In this document: positions 21,079 to 28,902 of the stretch, piece by piece
Layout of the letters: each line of letters starts with the position of its first letter
How positions within the stretch are numbered: position 1 is the stretch's first letter
DNA from: an uncultured Bacilli bacterium
Lineage (GTDB): Bacteria; Bacillota_I; Bacilli_A; RFN20; CAG-826
Direction: 5' to 3'
Assembly (NCBI GenBank): GCA_934725985.1
Contig: CAKVCX010000001.1
Span: forward strand, 682,001-746,000
DNA length: 64,000 nt
Position numbers and translations under genes: made by a program
The notes under the pieces: model-generated
Told to the model about the DNA's origin: nothing
The model's database searches: none
The model's input: only the letters and a program-made list of their open reading frames with translations

Positions 21079-22068
21079 ATGGGACTATTTTCGTTTTTAA
21101 AGAATAAATTTGGTGGAAAGAAAGAAGATAAATCGGTTCAAACTTATGAAAAAGGCTTAACGAAAAGCAGAAAAGCTTTTGCCTCGAAACTAGATGAACT
21201 AAGCAAACGTTATTCTAAAGTCGATTCTTCTTATTTTGAAGAATTAGAGGAAATATTAATCGAATCCGATGTTGGAGTTGCCCTTTCTTTAAAGCTTTGC
21301 GAAGAATTATTAGATAAATCGATTAAAGAAAAAATAAGCGAGCCAAAGCAAATAAATGAAGCCTTAATTGATTTGATGTTTGTTGATTATGCGACTAGTG
21401 GGGATTCAATCCAAAACGAAATATCTTTTAATTCAAAACCTACCGTTTTGCTTGTTGAAGGAGTAAATGGAGTTGGAAAAACTACTACCATTGCTAAACT
21501 AGCCTATCGATATAAAAGCAAAGGCAAGAAGGTAATGCTAGTGGCCGGCGATACTTTTAGGGCCGGGGCCGTTGAACAATTAAAGGTTTGGGCAGCTAGG
21601 CTAGACATTCCCATTGTTTATGGTTCTCCTAATAGCGACCCGGCTTCTGTTGCTTTTGATGGGGCAAAAAAAGCCAAAGAAGAAGGCGTAGATTTATTAA
21701 TTGTAGATACAGCCGGAAGGCAACAAACCAAAAGCAACTTAATGCAAGAACTTGGAAAAATCAACAGGGTCTTAAGCAAAGAAATAGCAGGGGCTCCCCA
21801 AGAAACGTTTTTAGTAATCGATGGGACAACCGGGCAAAATGGCGTTCTTCAGGCTAAGGCTTTTAAAGAAGTATCTCCATTAACTGGCATTGTAGTTACT
21901 AAAATGGACGGAACTTCTAAAGGCGGGATCATATTATCCATCCGTACCGAACTAGGCGTTCCAGTTCGTTTTATGGGACTAGGTGAAAAAATGGAAGATT
22001 TAGAAGAGTTTGATCTTTCTAAATATTTATACGGTTTATTGTTAGGCAACGAAGATGAGCAAGCTTGA
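21079..22068 (+). CDS. ftsY: Signal recognition particle receptor FtsY
   Basis: FtsY is the membrane receptor GTPase that docks SRP-bound ribosomes at the translocon. The NG domain shows GVNGVGKTTTIAKLA (G1), DTFRAGAVEQL (G2), VDTAGRQQ (G3), TKMDGTSKGG (G4) and GLGEKMEDLEEF. At 329 residues it has only a short basic or mixed N-terminal A region, typical of Firmicutes. The 3' end overlaps ylxM by 14 nt. Together with ylxM and ffh it makes up a complete SRP protein set in one unit. Confidence 0.97.
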   Translation: MGLFSFLKNKFGGKKEDKSVQTYEKGLTKSRKAFASKLDELSKRYSKVDSSYFEELEEILIESDVGVALSLKLCEELLDKSIKEKISEPKQINEALIDLMFVDYATSGDSIQNEISFNSKPTVLLVEGVNGVGKTTTIAKLAYRYKSKGKKVMLVAGDTFRAGAVEQLKVWAARLDIPIVYGSPNSDPASVAFDGAKKAKEEGVDLLIVDTAGRQQTKSNLMQELGKINRVLSKEIAGAPQETFLVIDGTTGQNGVLQAKAFKEVSPLTGIVVTKMDGTSKGGIILSIRTELGVPVRFMGLGEKMEDLEEFDLSKYLYGLLLGNEDEQA

Positions 22069-22399
22069 TCAAATAAAGGAAAAAGAAAGGCAATACGCCT
22101 TGCTTGAAATATATGGTTGCTTGCTTTCTTCTAGGCAAAAAGAAGATCTCTCTTCTTATCTTGGGTTTGATTTGTCATTATCTGAAATTTCTAATGAACT
22201 AGGGGTATCTAAAGCCGCCATATCAGACTCTATTCACAAAGCTATTTCTAATTTAGAGTATTTCGAGTCAAAACTTCATTTATATCAAAAAGGATTGATT
22301 CTTAAAGAAAAGATAATAGAGATAGAAAAAAGCAAAGACGAAAAAGAAAAATTAGATTTATATACAAACTTAGGGAAGGACATTATCGATGGCATTTGA
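22055..22399 (+). CDS. ylxM: YlxM/p13-type SRP-associated HTH protein
   Basis: This 114-residue protein matches YlxM: a short region resembling sigma-70 region 4 with QYALLEIYGCLLSSRQKEDL and a helix-turn-helix LSEISNELGVSKAAISDSIHKA. YlxM in Gram-positives is encoded before ffh and modulates SRP. The same place is kept here, overlapping both ftsY (14 nt) and ffh (11 nt), which supports tight translational coupling. Confidence 0.92.
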   Translation: MSKLDQIKEKERQYALLEIYGCLLSSRQKEDLSSYLGFDLSLSEISNELGVSKAAISDSIHKAISNLEYFESKLHLYQKGLILKEKIIEIEKSKDEKEKLDLYTNLGKDIIDGI

Positions 22400-23726
22400 A
22401 TCTTTATCTGACCGCTTTGGGTCAATATTTAAAAAATTAAGAGGTCAATCTCGCTTAAGCGAATCCAACATGGATGAAATGCTAAAAGAGATCAGAGTGG
22501 CCTTATTAGAAGCCGACGTCAATTTTAAAGTAGTCAAATCCTTTGTTAATGAGGTTAAGGAAAAAGCCATTGGAATGGATGTCTATTCTAAAGTTAATCC
22601 GTCCCAAATGGTTGTAAAAATTGTTCATGATGAAATAGAAACCCTTTTAGGCGATGAGCAATGTGGGATTAATTATTCTAAAAATGGCTTAACAACCATA
22701 ATGCTTGTTGGCTTGCAAGGGACTGGTAAAACAACAACGGCAGGCAAACTAGCTTACTTGCTTCAAAAAGAAGGAAAGAAAGTAATGCTAGGGGCGTTAG
22801 ATGTTTATCGACCTGCTGCGATAGAGCAATTAAAAACAGTTAGCCAGGATGTTGGCTGCTCTTTCTTTACTTTAGGCATAACTAATCCAGTAGATATAGC
22901 CATCCAAGCTAAAGAAAAAGCTAAAGAAGAAGGCATGGATGTCCTGATTTTAGATACGGCTGGTCGACTTCAAATTGACGAGGCCTTAATGGAAGAATTA
23001 AAAAAGATTAATCATGAGGTCCATCCAGATGAAGTCCTTCTTTTAGTTGATGCTGCTTCAGGACAAGATAGCGTCAATGTTGCAAACGCTTTCAATGCCG
23101 ATTTACGTTTAACTGGTTTAATTATGTCAAAACTAGATGGCGATGCTAGGGGTGGTGCCGCTTTATCGATTAAGTATTTAACAGGATTACCAATAAAATT
23201 TGCCGGTATCGGGGAGAAAAAGGACGATTTAGAGATTTTCTATCCTTCAAGAATGGCCGATAGGATCCTTGGGATGGGAGACATAGTTACTTTAGTAGAA
23301 AAAGCAAAGGCGAATATCGACGAAAAGCAAGCTGAAAAAGATGCCAAGAAAATGCTTGATGGCGAGTTTACCCTCGAAGATATGCTAAAACAAATGAAAA
23401 TGGTTAGACGCATTGGCTCGCTTGGAGCCATAGCCAAGATGATTCCTGGCATGCCTAAATTAAGCGATGAGCAAAAAAGTGGGGCCGAGAAAGAGATGAA
23501 AATCTTTGAATCGGTTGTAAATTCCATGACTCCATATGAAAGAAGGCATCCTGAAATTTTAAGGTATTCCCACAAAAATAGGATTGCCAAAGGTTCTGGA
23601 TTAACTAATGCCGACGTCAATAGGGTCTTAAGGAAATATGACCAATCCAAAGCTATGATGAAGCAATTAAAACAATATCAAAAATCCGGGAAAGGACCAT
23701 CTTCTTTTAATGGATTTATGAAATAA
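22389..23726 (+). CDS. ffh: Signal recognition particle protein Ffh
   Basis: Ffh binds 4.5S RNA and nascent signal sequences and forms a GTPase pair with FtsY. The N-terminal NG domain contains GLQGTGKTTTAGKLA, DVYRPAAIEQL, LDTAGRLQ, SKLDGDARGGAAL and GIGEKKDDLEIF. The methionine-rich M domain includes MIPGMPKL, the RNA-binding RIAKGSG and TNADVNRVLRKY. The length of 445 is normal. ATG 22389 lies inside the ylxM end and has a GGGAAGGA Shine-Dalgarno. In B. subtilis rpsP follows; here a two-gene LemA module is inserted. Confidence 0.97.
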   Translation: MAFESLSDRFGSIFKKLRGQSRLSESNMDEMLKEIRVALLEADVNFKVVKSFVNEVKEKAIGMDVYSKVNPSQMVVKIVHDEIETLLGDEQCGINYSKNGLTTIMLVGLQGTGKTTTAGKLAYLLQKEGKKVMLGALDVYRPAAIEQLKTVSQDVGCSFFTLGITNPVDIAIQAKEKAKEEGMDVLILDTAGRLQIDEALMEELKKINHEVHPDEVLLLVDAASGQDSVNVANAFNADLRLTGLIMSKLDGDARGGAALSIKYLTGLPIKFAGIGEKKDDLEIFYPSRMADRILGMGDIVTLVEKAKANIDEKQAEKDAKKMLDGEFTLEDMLKQMKMVRRIGSLGAIAKMIPGMPKLSDEQKSGAEKEMKIFESVVNSMTPYERRHPEILRYSHKNRIAKGSGLTNADVNRVLRKYDQSKAMMKQLKQYQKSGKGPSSFNGFMK

Positions 23727-23739
23727 AGAAGGACTATTT

Positions 23740-25572
23740 ATGAGCGATGACATTTTATATAAACCGCGCGATCTATACGAAAAAACTTTAAAAGATCAAT
23801 ATCACAAGGCTGCTTTAGAGGAATTTGATTCCTTAAAGGTCGAATCAAAAGTCGATCCTAGTTTAAATTCGGTTCACGTTAAAGAGTATAACGACGCTAA
23901 AAGCAAACAAGAAAAAAAAGAAACCGAGTTATCTTCTTGTAACAATAAGAAAATTTTTGTTTTGATTTTGGATATCTTATTTTGGGTCGTGGGGGTGATT
24001 ATGGCCGTAATGGCTTTTGTTCCTACATTTAACTATATTTTTCTTCTTGTTGGGATAGCTTTAATTGGTTTGGCCATAGGTTTTATATTTCTTTATAAAA
24101 AATTTAAAAAGCAAGCGTTAGAGCATTCTCTTGAACTAGAAAAACTTAAAGCCATAACAAAAGCAAAACTAGATACTTGTTATGCCGACATGGCTCCGTT
24201 AAATGCTCTATTTGATTGGAATTTACCGCTTAAGGTCATGGAAAAAGCCACCCCAATAATTGATCTAGATCCAACTTTTTCTCCTGAAAGACTAGCCTAT
24301 CTAATCGATAAGTTTTCTTTTCCGGAATCTTATCAATGCAAAGAATCTATAGTAGGGGTAATTTCTGGAAATATCCAAGGCAATCCTTTTGTTTTGGAAA
24401 GAGTATTTTCTGGCCAGATGCGTCCTAAGGTTTATGAAGGCTCTCTTACTATTACTTGGACTACCCATTCAAGGGGATCTGATGGGAAATCGTATACGAC
24501 TACTCATACTCAAACCTTACATGCAACTTCAACTCACCCTGCTCCAGATTTTGAGTTCCAGACTAGGCTAGTCTATGGAAACGAAGCAGCACCTCATTTA
24601 TCTTTCTCTAGAGAACCATCTGGAGCCGATAAAATGGATGAAAAGGCCAGAAGAAAGGAAATAAATAGAAAAAGTAAGGAACTTTCTAAATTGGCCGAGA
24701 AATCTTTAACGAGTGGAAAAAGTGCTTTCACTCCGATGGGAAATGACGAATTTGATGCTTTCTTTGGCGCGGTAGATAGAGACAACGAAGTTGAATTCCG
24801 TTTATTATTTACTCCTCTTGCCCAGTCTAATATGCTTGAGTTAATCGAAAACCCCAATCCTTTTGGGGACGATTTCTATATGGTTAAAAGCAAAATGCTT
24901 ACTAGCGTGGCCTCTATCCATAGCCAATCTTTTGATTATAGTGCCAATCCTATTAACTTTGCAGGATATGATTACGAACAGATGAAAGGTAGATTTGTAT
25001 CTTATTGCGACAACTTTATTCAAAACCTTTTCTTTGACTTAGCCCCTATTTTATCCATTCCTTTATATCAAATGCATAAAACTAGGGATTATATCTATCA
25101 AAACGATTATCCGAATAACATTACTTCCTATGAGCAAGAAGTCATGGCCAACTCCTTGGATTCGTCCTATTTTATTCCAAAAGAAGCAGATCCTTCCTTG
25201 CCGTTAGTGTTAAAAGTTTTAAAAGGGAAAAAAATAGGCGGGTATAGCGATGAAGTAATCGTTAGATCCACTTCATATAAAACCACCCCGAAAGTCGATT
25301 ATGTTCCGAAAATGGGTGGAGATGGCAAAATGCATAATGTCCCAGTTTATTGGACCCAATATGACATGGTCAGCAAATTATCGCCTATAACCGTTTGCAA
25401 TACTTCTTCTTCTAGATTTGATTTTTCTTCTAAATATCCAAGTGCAAAAGCCTTGTTAGACAAATTTAAGGGATATCATTTCGAAAGAGGGTTAATTGCT
25501 CTAGCAGGAAATGGTTTAACAGAAGAAGAAGATAGTGAAATTCACTCTACCTTCTCTTCGCTAAATAAGTAA
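23740..25572 (+). CDS. Uncharacterised membrane protein encoded with LemA
   Basis: I do not recognise a named family. The 610-residue protein starts with about 65 charged residues. Two adjacent hydrophobic segments follow (about residues 70-90 and 96-118), then a large soluble domain without a clear enzymatic motif. A stretch around residues 235-270 is rich in Thr, Ser and His (WTTHSRGSDGKSYTTTHTQT), and a second beta-rich part contains VPKMGGDGKMHNVPVYWTQYD. It has a good Shine-Dalgarno (AAGAAGGA) and is followed 34 nt later by lemA. Pairing of lemA with a large membrane protein recurs in bacteria, so the two probably act together at the membrane. Confidence 0.8.
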   Translation: MSDDILYKPRDLYEKTLKDQYHKAALEEFDSLKVESKVDPSLNSVHVKEYNDAKSKQEKKETELSSCNNKKIFVLILDILFWVVGVIMAVMAFVPTFNYIFLLVGIALIGLAIGFIFLYKKFKKQALEHSLELEKLKAITKAKLDTCYADMAPLNALFDWNLPLKVMEKATPIIDLDPTFSPERLAYLIDKFSFPESYQCKESIVGVISGNIQGNPFVLERVFSGQMRPKVYEGSLTITWTTHSRGSDGKSYTTTHTQTLHATSTHPAPDFEFQTRLVYGNEAAPHLSFSREPSGADKMDEKARRKEINRKSKELSKLAEKSLTSGKSAFTPMGNDEFDAFFGAVDRDNEVEFRLLFTPLAQSNMLELIENPNPFGDDFYMVKSKMLTSVASIHSQSFDYSANPINFAGYDYEQMKGRFVSYCDNFIQNLFFDLAPILSIPLYQMHKTRDYIYQNDYPNNITSYEQEVMANSLDSSYFIPKEADPSLPLVLKVLKGKKIGGYSDEVIVRSTSYKTTPKVDYVPKMGGDGKMHNVPVYWTQYDMVSKLSPITVCNTSSSRFDFSSKYPSAKALLDKFKGYHFERGLIALAGNGLTEEEDSEIHSTFSSLNK

Positions 25573-25606
25573 TAATTAATTGCCAAAAATTTTAGGAGGT
25601 ATCTTC

Positions 25607-26272
25607 ATGGCTAATGAATTAGATGAAACTCGCGATCCAATTAATGAAGCGGGCAGAGATGTACATGTCATCGACAAACAAATTGCAGTCAAAACTGACT
25701 GGCGCAGCACTTTATTCCAAGTGTTTTTATGGTTCCCACTTATCATTCCAGGCATTGTTTTTGCCGTTATGAAAATCAAGGCCAAAAGCTATTTGCAACA
25801 ACTTCAGCAAAAGATACAGCATGATGCTTCTACAATTGATAACTATCAATTGCAAAGAGTTACCATTCTTCAAAACTGCGCGAAGCTTTTAGATAAAGCC
25901 ATTGATTTAGACAAAACTGTTTTAACTGATGTAGCTAAATATAGAGGCGGTTCACAAGTAAGCGATAGTGAAAGAAACGAGCTTGCTGGGAAGCTAGATA
26001 CTATTTCTCGTTCAGTCAATATTGCCTTCGAAGCTTACCCTGATATTAAAGCCCATAAGGAAATCGCAGACGCCATGCAACAAAATTCTTATTTGCAACA
26101 AGAAATTACCGCTGCAAGAGAAATGTATAATGATACGGTCGCTAGATGGAATAGTGAAATATTTATGTGGCCAACCAAGATGATTGTCGCCGCTAAAAAT
26201 GGATATACGACCCGTGTTCCATTTATTGCCTCTAAAGAAATAAAAGAAAAAAGCGAAGGCGTCTTCTTTTAA
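25607..26272 (+). CDS. lemA: LemA family protein
   Basis: The 221-residue protein has one membrane segment near residue 35-55 and a long helical region. The LemA signature is clear: FEAYPDIKAHKEIADAMQ, then LQQEITAAREMYNDTVARWN and WPTKMIVAAKNGY. LemA proteins have an N-out/C-in helical bundle of unknown biochemical role. ATG 25607 is chosen because AGGAGGT sits 8 nt upstream. With the preceding 610-residue protein it interrupts the ffh-rpsP order of B. subtilis. A terminator shared with convergent trmD follows. Confidence 0.93.
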   Translation: MANELDETRDPINEAGRDVHVIDKQIAVKTDWRSTLFQVFLWFPLIIPGIVFAVMKIKAKSYLQQLQQKIQHDASTIDNYQLQRVTILQNCAKLLDKAIDLDKTVLTDVAKYRGGSQVSDSERNELAGKLDTISRSVNIAFEAYPDIKAHKEIADAMQQNSYLQQEITAAREMYNDTVARWNSEIFMWPTKMIVAAKNGYTTRVPFIASKEIKEKSEGVFF

Positions 26273-26290
26273 TTTTTAAGGATAGATGAA

Positions 26291-26321
26291 AATAAAGCCG
26301 GCAATTAGCCGGCTTTTATTA
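26291..26321. terminator. Bidirectional terminator between lemA and trmD
   Basis: AAAGCCGGC / GCCGGCTTT with a 5-nt loop has T-rich sequence to the right and A-rich sequence to the left. It can therefore stop transcripts from both convergent genes. It overlaps the trmD stop codon. Confidence 0.85.
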
Positions 26322-27092
26322 TTCTTTCTTAAATTTTTTTCCTTTTTCAATGGCTTCTTTTTCCCAGGATGGGACTTCATTATTATCTATTTCTTCCAAT
26401 AGTTTTTTATCTAGTTTGCTTAGTTCAATTTTGCTAAATAAATCAGGCCTATATTTTCTTGTAAGATATAAAGATTGCTTTCTTCTCCATTTATCAATGG
26501 CTTTATGGTTACCTGAATATAATATGGCGGGTATTTTATCTCCTTTATACTCATAAGGTTCTGTATATTGAGGATATTCTAATAGGTTAGAATTGAACGA
26601 TTCATCTTCTAAGGAAGCGTTAGAAATAGCCCCATCTAAAAGTCTTATGATTGAATCGGAAATGGCCATGGCAGGGATTTCTCCGCCTGTTAAGATATAA
26701 TCTCCAATTGAAATTAATTCATCGCAATATTTATTGACCCTTTCATCTATCCCTTCATAATGCCCGCAGACAATGATAAGGTGATTTAAATGGGAAAATC
26801 TTTTTGAGTCATCTTGAGTATATTTTTTTCCTCGGGGTGACATCAAAATAGTGTAAGAATCTGACGTTTTAATTGAATTTAAACTATCTATGATTGGCTG
26901 GCATTTTTGAATTAATCCGGCACCGCCTCCAGTAGGAGGGGTGTCTGTCCTGCCATATTTATCCAATGTAAAATCCCTAATGTTTATAGTTTCGACTTCA
27001 ACTATATTTTTTCCTATTGCCCTTTTGATGATGGAATTTGTTTTAAAGCCTTCAAACATTTCAGGGAATAAAGTTAATATTGAGATTTTCAT
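26319..27092 (-). CDS. trmD: tRNA (guanine-N1)-methyltransferase
   Basis: TrmD methylates G37 of tRNAs reading CNN codons, preventing frameshifts; tRNA-Pro(CGG) at 49814, with G37, is such a substrate. The 257-residue SPOUT enzyme shows ILTLFPEMFEGF, GGGAGLIQKC, the trefoil-knot cofactor site ILMSPRGKKYTQ, VCGHYEGIDERV and ISIGDYILTGGEIPAM, followed by the C-terminal helical domain. It is the last gene of the minus-strand rpsP-khpA-rimM-trmD set and overlaps rimM by 4 nt. It is somewhat longer than the common 240-250 because of a Lys-rich tail. Confidence 0.97.
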   Translation of the reverse strand: MKISILTLFPEMFEGFKTNSIIKRAIGKNIVEVETINIRDFTLDKYGRTDTPPTGGGAGLIQKCQPIIDSLNSIKTSDSYTILMSPRGKKYTQDDSKRFSHLNHLIIVCGHYEGIDERVNKYCDELISIGDYILTGGEIPAMAISDSIIRLLDGAISNASLEDESFNSNLLEYPQYTEPYEYKGDKIPAILYSGNHKAIDKWRRKQSLYLTRKYRPDLFSKIELSKLDKKLLEEIDNNEVPSWEKEAIEKGKKFKKE

Positions 27093-27598
27093 AGCATCCC
27101 CGGGACAACTTTTATTTTTATTGTCTTTTTTTCTATGTCTACGTTTACTAAATAATCGTCAACAAAAGGAACAAAGAAATCTTTTGCTTTCTCTCTTCCT
27201 ACTCTTAATGTCGATTTCGGGGCGTAACTTAAAACGTCTTTAACAATTCCTAATTTGTTTCCGTTTTCATCTATTACTAGGCAATCTAATAAATCGGCTA
27301 TTCTATAGGATCCTTCTGGCATCGGGGCCTCCTTCTTATCCATATAGATTTCATAGCCGTAAATTGCTTCAGCTTCTTCAATGGTTGAGATGGAAGAAAG
27401 TTTTATTATGGTTTGCTTTTCCCCAAATCTAGTTGAAACGATTTCATCTATAAAACTTTCTTTTGTTTTTTTGTTTTCTAAAAGCAATTTCCTTCCTTTG
27501 CAATATCTTTCTTTTATAAAAGAGGAAAAAGGAATGACTTTTAATTCGCCTTTTAAACCAAAGGGCTTGCCTATTTGACCGATTAATAATTTATCCAT
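27089..27598 (-). CDS. rimM: Ribosome maturation factor RimM
   Basis: RimM assists maturation of the 30S head around S19. The protein (169 residues) has an N-terminal reductase/isomerase/EF beta-barrel (IGQIGKPFGLKGELKVIPF) and a C-terminal PRC barrel (GIVKDVLSYAPKSTLRV, then FFVPFVDDYLVNVD). The start lacks a Shine-Dalgarno, and a hairpin lies just upstream after khpA. Its end overlaps trmD by 4 nt, so the pair is coupled. Confidence 0.95.
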   Translation of the reverse strand: MDKLLIGQIGKPFGLKGELKVIPFSSFIKERYCKGRKLLLENKKTKESFIDEIVSTRFGEKQTIIKLSSISTIEEAEAIYGYEIYMDKKEAPMPEGSYRIADLLDCLVIDENGNKLGIVKDVLSYAPKSTLRVGREKAKDFFVPFVDDYLVNVDIEKKTIKIKVVPGML

Positions 27599-27608
27599 AT
27601 TAAATATA

Positions 27609-27634
27609 AAGAAAAGGCGAGAATTGCTTCTCGT
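27609..27634 (-). terminator. Terminator-like hairpin between khpA and rimM
   Basis: On the minus strand CGAGAA-GCAA-TTCTCG is followed by a T-rich stretch, immediately after the khpA stop and ahead of rimM. It may attenuate rimM-trmD relative to rpsP-khpA. Confidence 0.5.
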
Positions 27635-27635
27635 C

Positions 27636-27917
27636 TTATTCGTTTTCTTCCTTATTTTCGTTGAAACTTTCGAATTTCAAGTGGATGCGTTGATTGGAAT
27701 CATCGGCTTTACCAGCAATCGAGACTACTTCTCTTAATGCATTGGCAACCGTGCCTTTTTTTCCGATAAGACGAGCGCAATCATCATCTTCTGCGACTAT
27801 AAGGACGGTTACATCCTTTTCATTTTCGCTTGGGAGAGCACGAATCATTATTGATTCTTTCTTTTCCACAAGCGGATCGATAATTGGATGGAGTAAAGCT
27901 TCGTAATCCCTATCCAT
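27636..27917 (-). CDS. khpA: KhpA-like KH-domain RNA-binding protein
   Basis: This 93-residue single KH domain has the GxxG loop in CARLIGKKGTVANALREVVSIA. KhpA (YlqC) pairs with KhpB/Jag in Firmicutes as a small RNA chaperone linked to cell elongation and division. Its location between rpsP and rimM is the standard one. It overlaps the rpsP stop by 1 nt. The C-terminal tail is acidic (NENKEENE). Confidence 0.93.
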   Translation of the reverse strand: MDRDYEALLHPIIDPLVEKKESIMIRALPSENEKDVTVLIVAEDDDCARLIGKKGTVANALREVVSIAGKADDSNQRIHLKFESFNENKEENE

Positions 27918-28195
27918 TATTTGCTTTCCTTTTTAATTTTGCTTTCAGCGTATTTGGCCATAATGCCTTTTCTAGAGAAGATGGCTCTTACCGAATCGCT
28001 TGGGAGAGCTCCATTGTTTAACCACTTTAAGGCTTTTTCTTCGTCGACGATGGCTTTTTCTTCACCTTCGACCGGATTGTATGTACCGATTTGTTCAACA
28101 ATGCGTCCGTCTCTAGCATAATGAGAATCGGCGGCAACGATACGATAGATAGGATCGTTATGACGTCCAATTCTGGTTAATCTGATTTTTACCAT
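27917..28195 (-). CDS. rpsP: 30S ribosomal protein S16
   Basis: S16 is an early 30S assembly protein. The 92-residue sequence has the family N-terminus VKIRLTRIGRHNDPIYRIVAADSH followed by GTYNPVEGE and ALKWLNNGALPSDSV. It is first in a minus-strand unit with khpA, rimM and trmD. The whole unit is inverted relative to B. subtilis, where it reads with ffh and rplS. A GAGGAA Shine-Dalgarno precedes the ATG. Confidence 0.97.
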   Translation of the reverse strand: MVKIRLTRIGRHNDPIYRIVAADSHYARDGRIVEQIGTYNPVEGEEKAIVDEEKALKWLNNGALPSDSVRAIFSRKGIMAKYAESKIKKESK

Positions 28196-28224
28196 AAATT
28201 TAATTCCTCTTTTTTACCTTGGGT

Positions 28225-28253
28225 ATTTAAACACTGTTTTTTTATGGTGTCAA
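28225..28253 (-). promoter_or_regulatory. rpsP operon promoter
   Basis: On the minus strand TTGACA (28248-28253), a 17-nt spacer and TTAAAT (28225-28230) predict a start near 28218, about 23 nt before the rpsP ATG. The -35 is consensus. Confidence 0.85.
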
Positions 28254-28257
28254 GTAC

Positions 28258-28286
28258 TTTTGCTTAACACCTTTATGTAAGCAAAA
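28258..28286. promoter_or_regulatory. Inverted repeat between divergent rpsP and rplS promoters
   Basis: Perfect 9-bp arms TTTTGCTTA (28258-28266) and TAAGCAAAA (28278-28286) are separated by 11 bp. The element lies almost exactly midway between the two divergent -35 boxes. It could be an operator or activator site for both ribosomal protein units; the cognate factor is unknown. Confidence 0.5.
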
Positions 28287-28297
28287 ATAATTAGAAC

Positions 28298-28326
28298 TTG
28301 ATTTAAATAATGCTATTCTTTAGAAT
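28298..28326 (+). promoter_or_regulatory. rplS promoter
   Basis: TTGATT (28298-28303), a 17-nt spacer and TAGAAT (28321-28326) predict a start near 28333. That gives an 86-nt leader before rplS. Confidence 0.8.
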
Positions 28327-28332
28327 AACACT

Positions 28333-28418
28333 TGCGTTTATTCGCTACGCAGGCTCCGCTGCCTTACGTCACGGGCATGAACCTGAAGAGATTATACTTA
28401 GCTAAAGGAGAAAAATTC
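28333..28418 (+). promoter_or_regulatory. Putative L19 ribosomal-protein leader
   Basis: The predicted 5' UTR of rplS is GC-rich compared with its surroundings. It can fold into consecutive hairpins: TGCGT/ACGCA (28333-28337 with 28347-28351) and, as alternatives, GCAG/CTGC or AGGC/GCCT within 28349-28364. Firmicutes carry an autoregulatory L19 leader at this position, so this is a candidate member; I could not align it to the Rfam L19_leader family. Confidence 0.55.
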
Positions 28419-28766
28419 ATGAACAACAATATCGTTAATGAAATTACTGCCCGTCAGCTACGCCATGACATCCCTTCTTTCTCTTCCGGTGATACGATTA
28501 AAGTTTATGTCCGTATCATTGAAAATAAGAAGGAACGTAATCAAGCTTTCGAAGGCGTCGTCATGTCTAGACGCGGCGGTGGAGTTAGTGAAACTTTCAC
28601 CGTAAGAAAGATATCTTCTGGCATTGGTGTGGAACGTACATTCCCACTTAATTCCCCATCCATTTCCAAAATCGAAGTGGTTAAAAGAGGTAAAGTCAGA
28701 AGAAATAAGATTACTTATATGCGCAAGCTTTCTGGCAAGGCAGCCCGTATTAAGACAATCGACTAA
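28419..28766 (+). CDS. rplS: 50S ribosomal protein L19
   Basis: L19 lies at the 30S-50S interface. The 115-residue protein shows LRHDIPSFSSGDTIKVYVRI, the conserved FEGVVMSRRGGGVSETFTVRK and VERTFPLNSPSISKIEVVKRGKVRRNK. ATG 28419 follows AAAGGAG with good spacing. The open frame extends upstream to 28332, but that segment is the structured leader and shows no L19 homology. The gene has its own promoter and terminator and is divergent from rpsP, unlike the single rpsP-rplS unit of B. subtilis. Confidence 0.97.
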   Translation: MNNNIVNEITARQLRHDIPSFSSGDTIKVYVRIIENKKERNQAFEGVVMSRRGGGVSETFTVRKISSGIGVERTFPLNSPSISKIEVVKRGKVRRNKITYMRKLSGKAARIKTID

Positions 28767-28792
28767 TTTAAAAAATTAAATATTGTGACGAG

Positions 28793-28816
28793 CCGTCCCA
28801 TTTGGGACGGTTTTTT
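28793..28816 (+). terminator. Rho-independent terminator after rplS
   Basis: The stem CCGTCCC / GGGACGG with a 4-nt loop is followed by six T. Confidence 0.93.
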
Positions 28817-28902
28817 ACTAAAAGAAAGGTTTCCATTTTTAAATAAAAAGATGATAATTTTTATGTTCGTTTTAACCCTAAAACGCTTAAGGAAAGCCTA
28901 GT

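Noticed and set aside
28332..28418. N-terminal extension of rplS reading from TTG 28332
   Set aside because: The segment coincides with the structured leader, has no L19 homology, and ATG 28419 has a strong Shine-Dalgarno.
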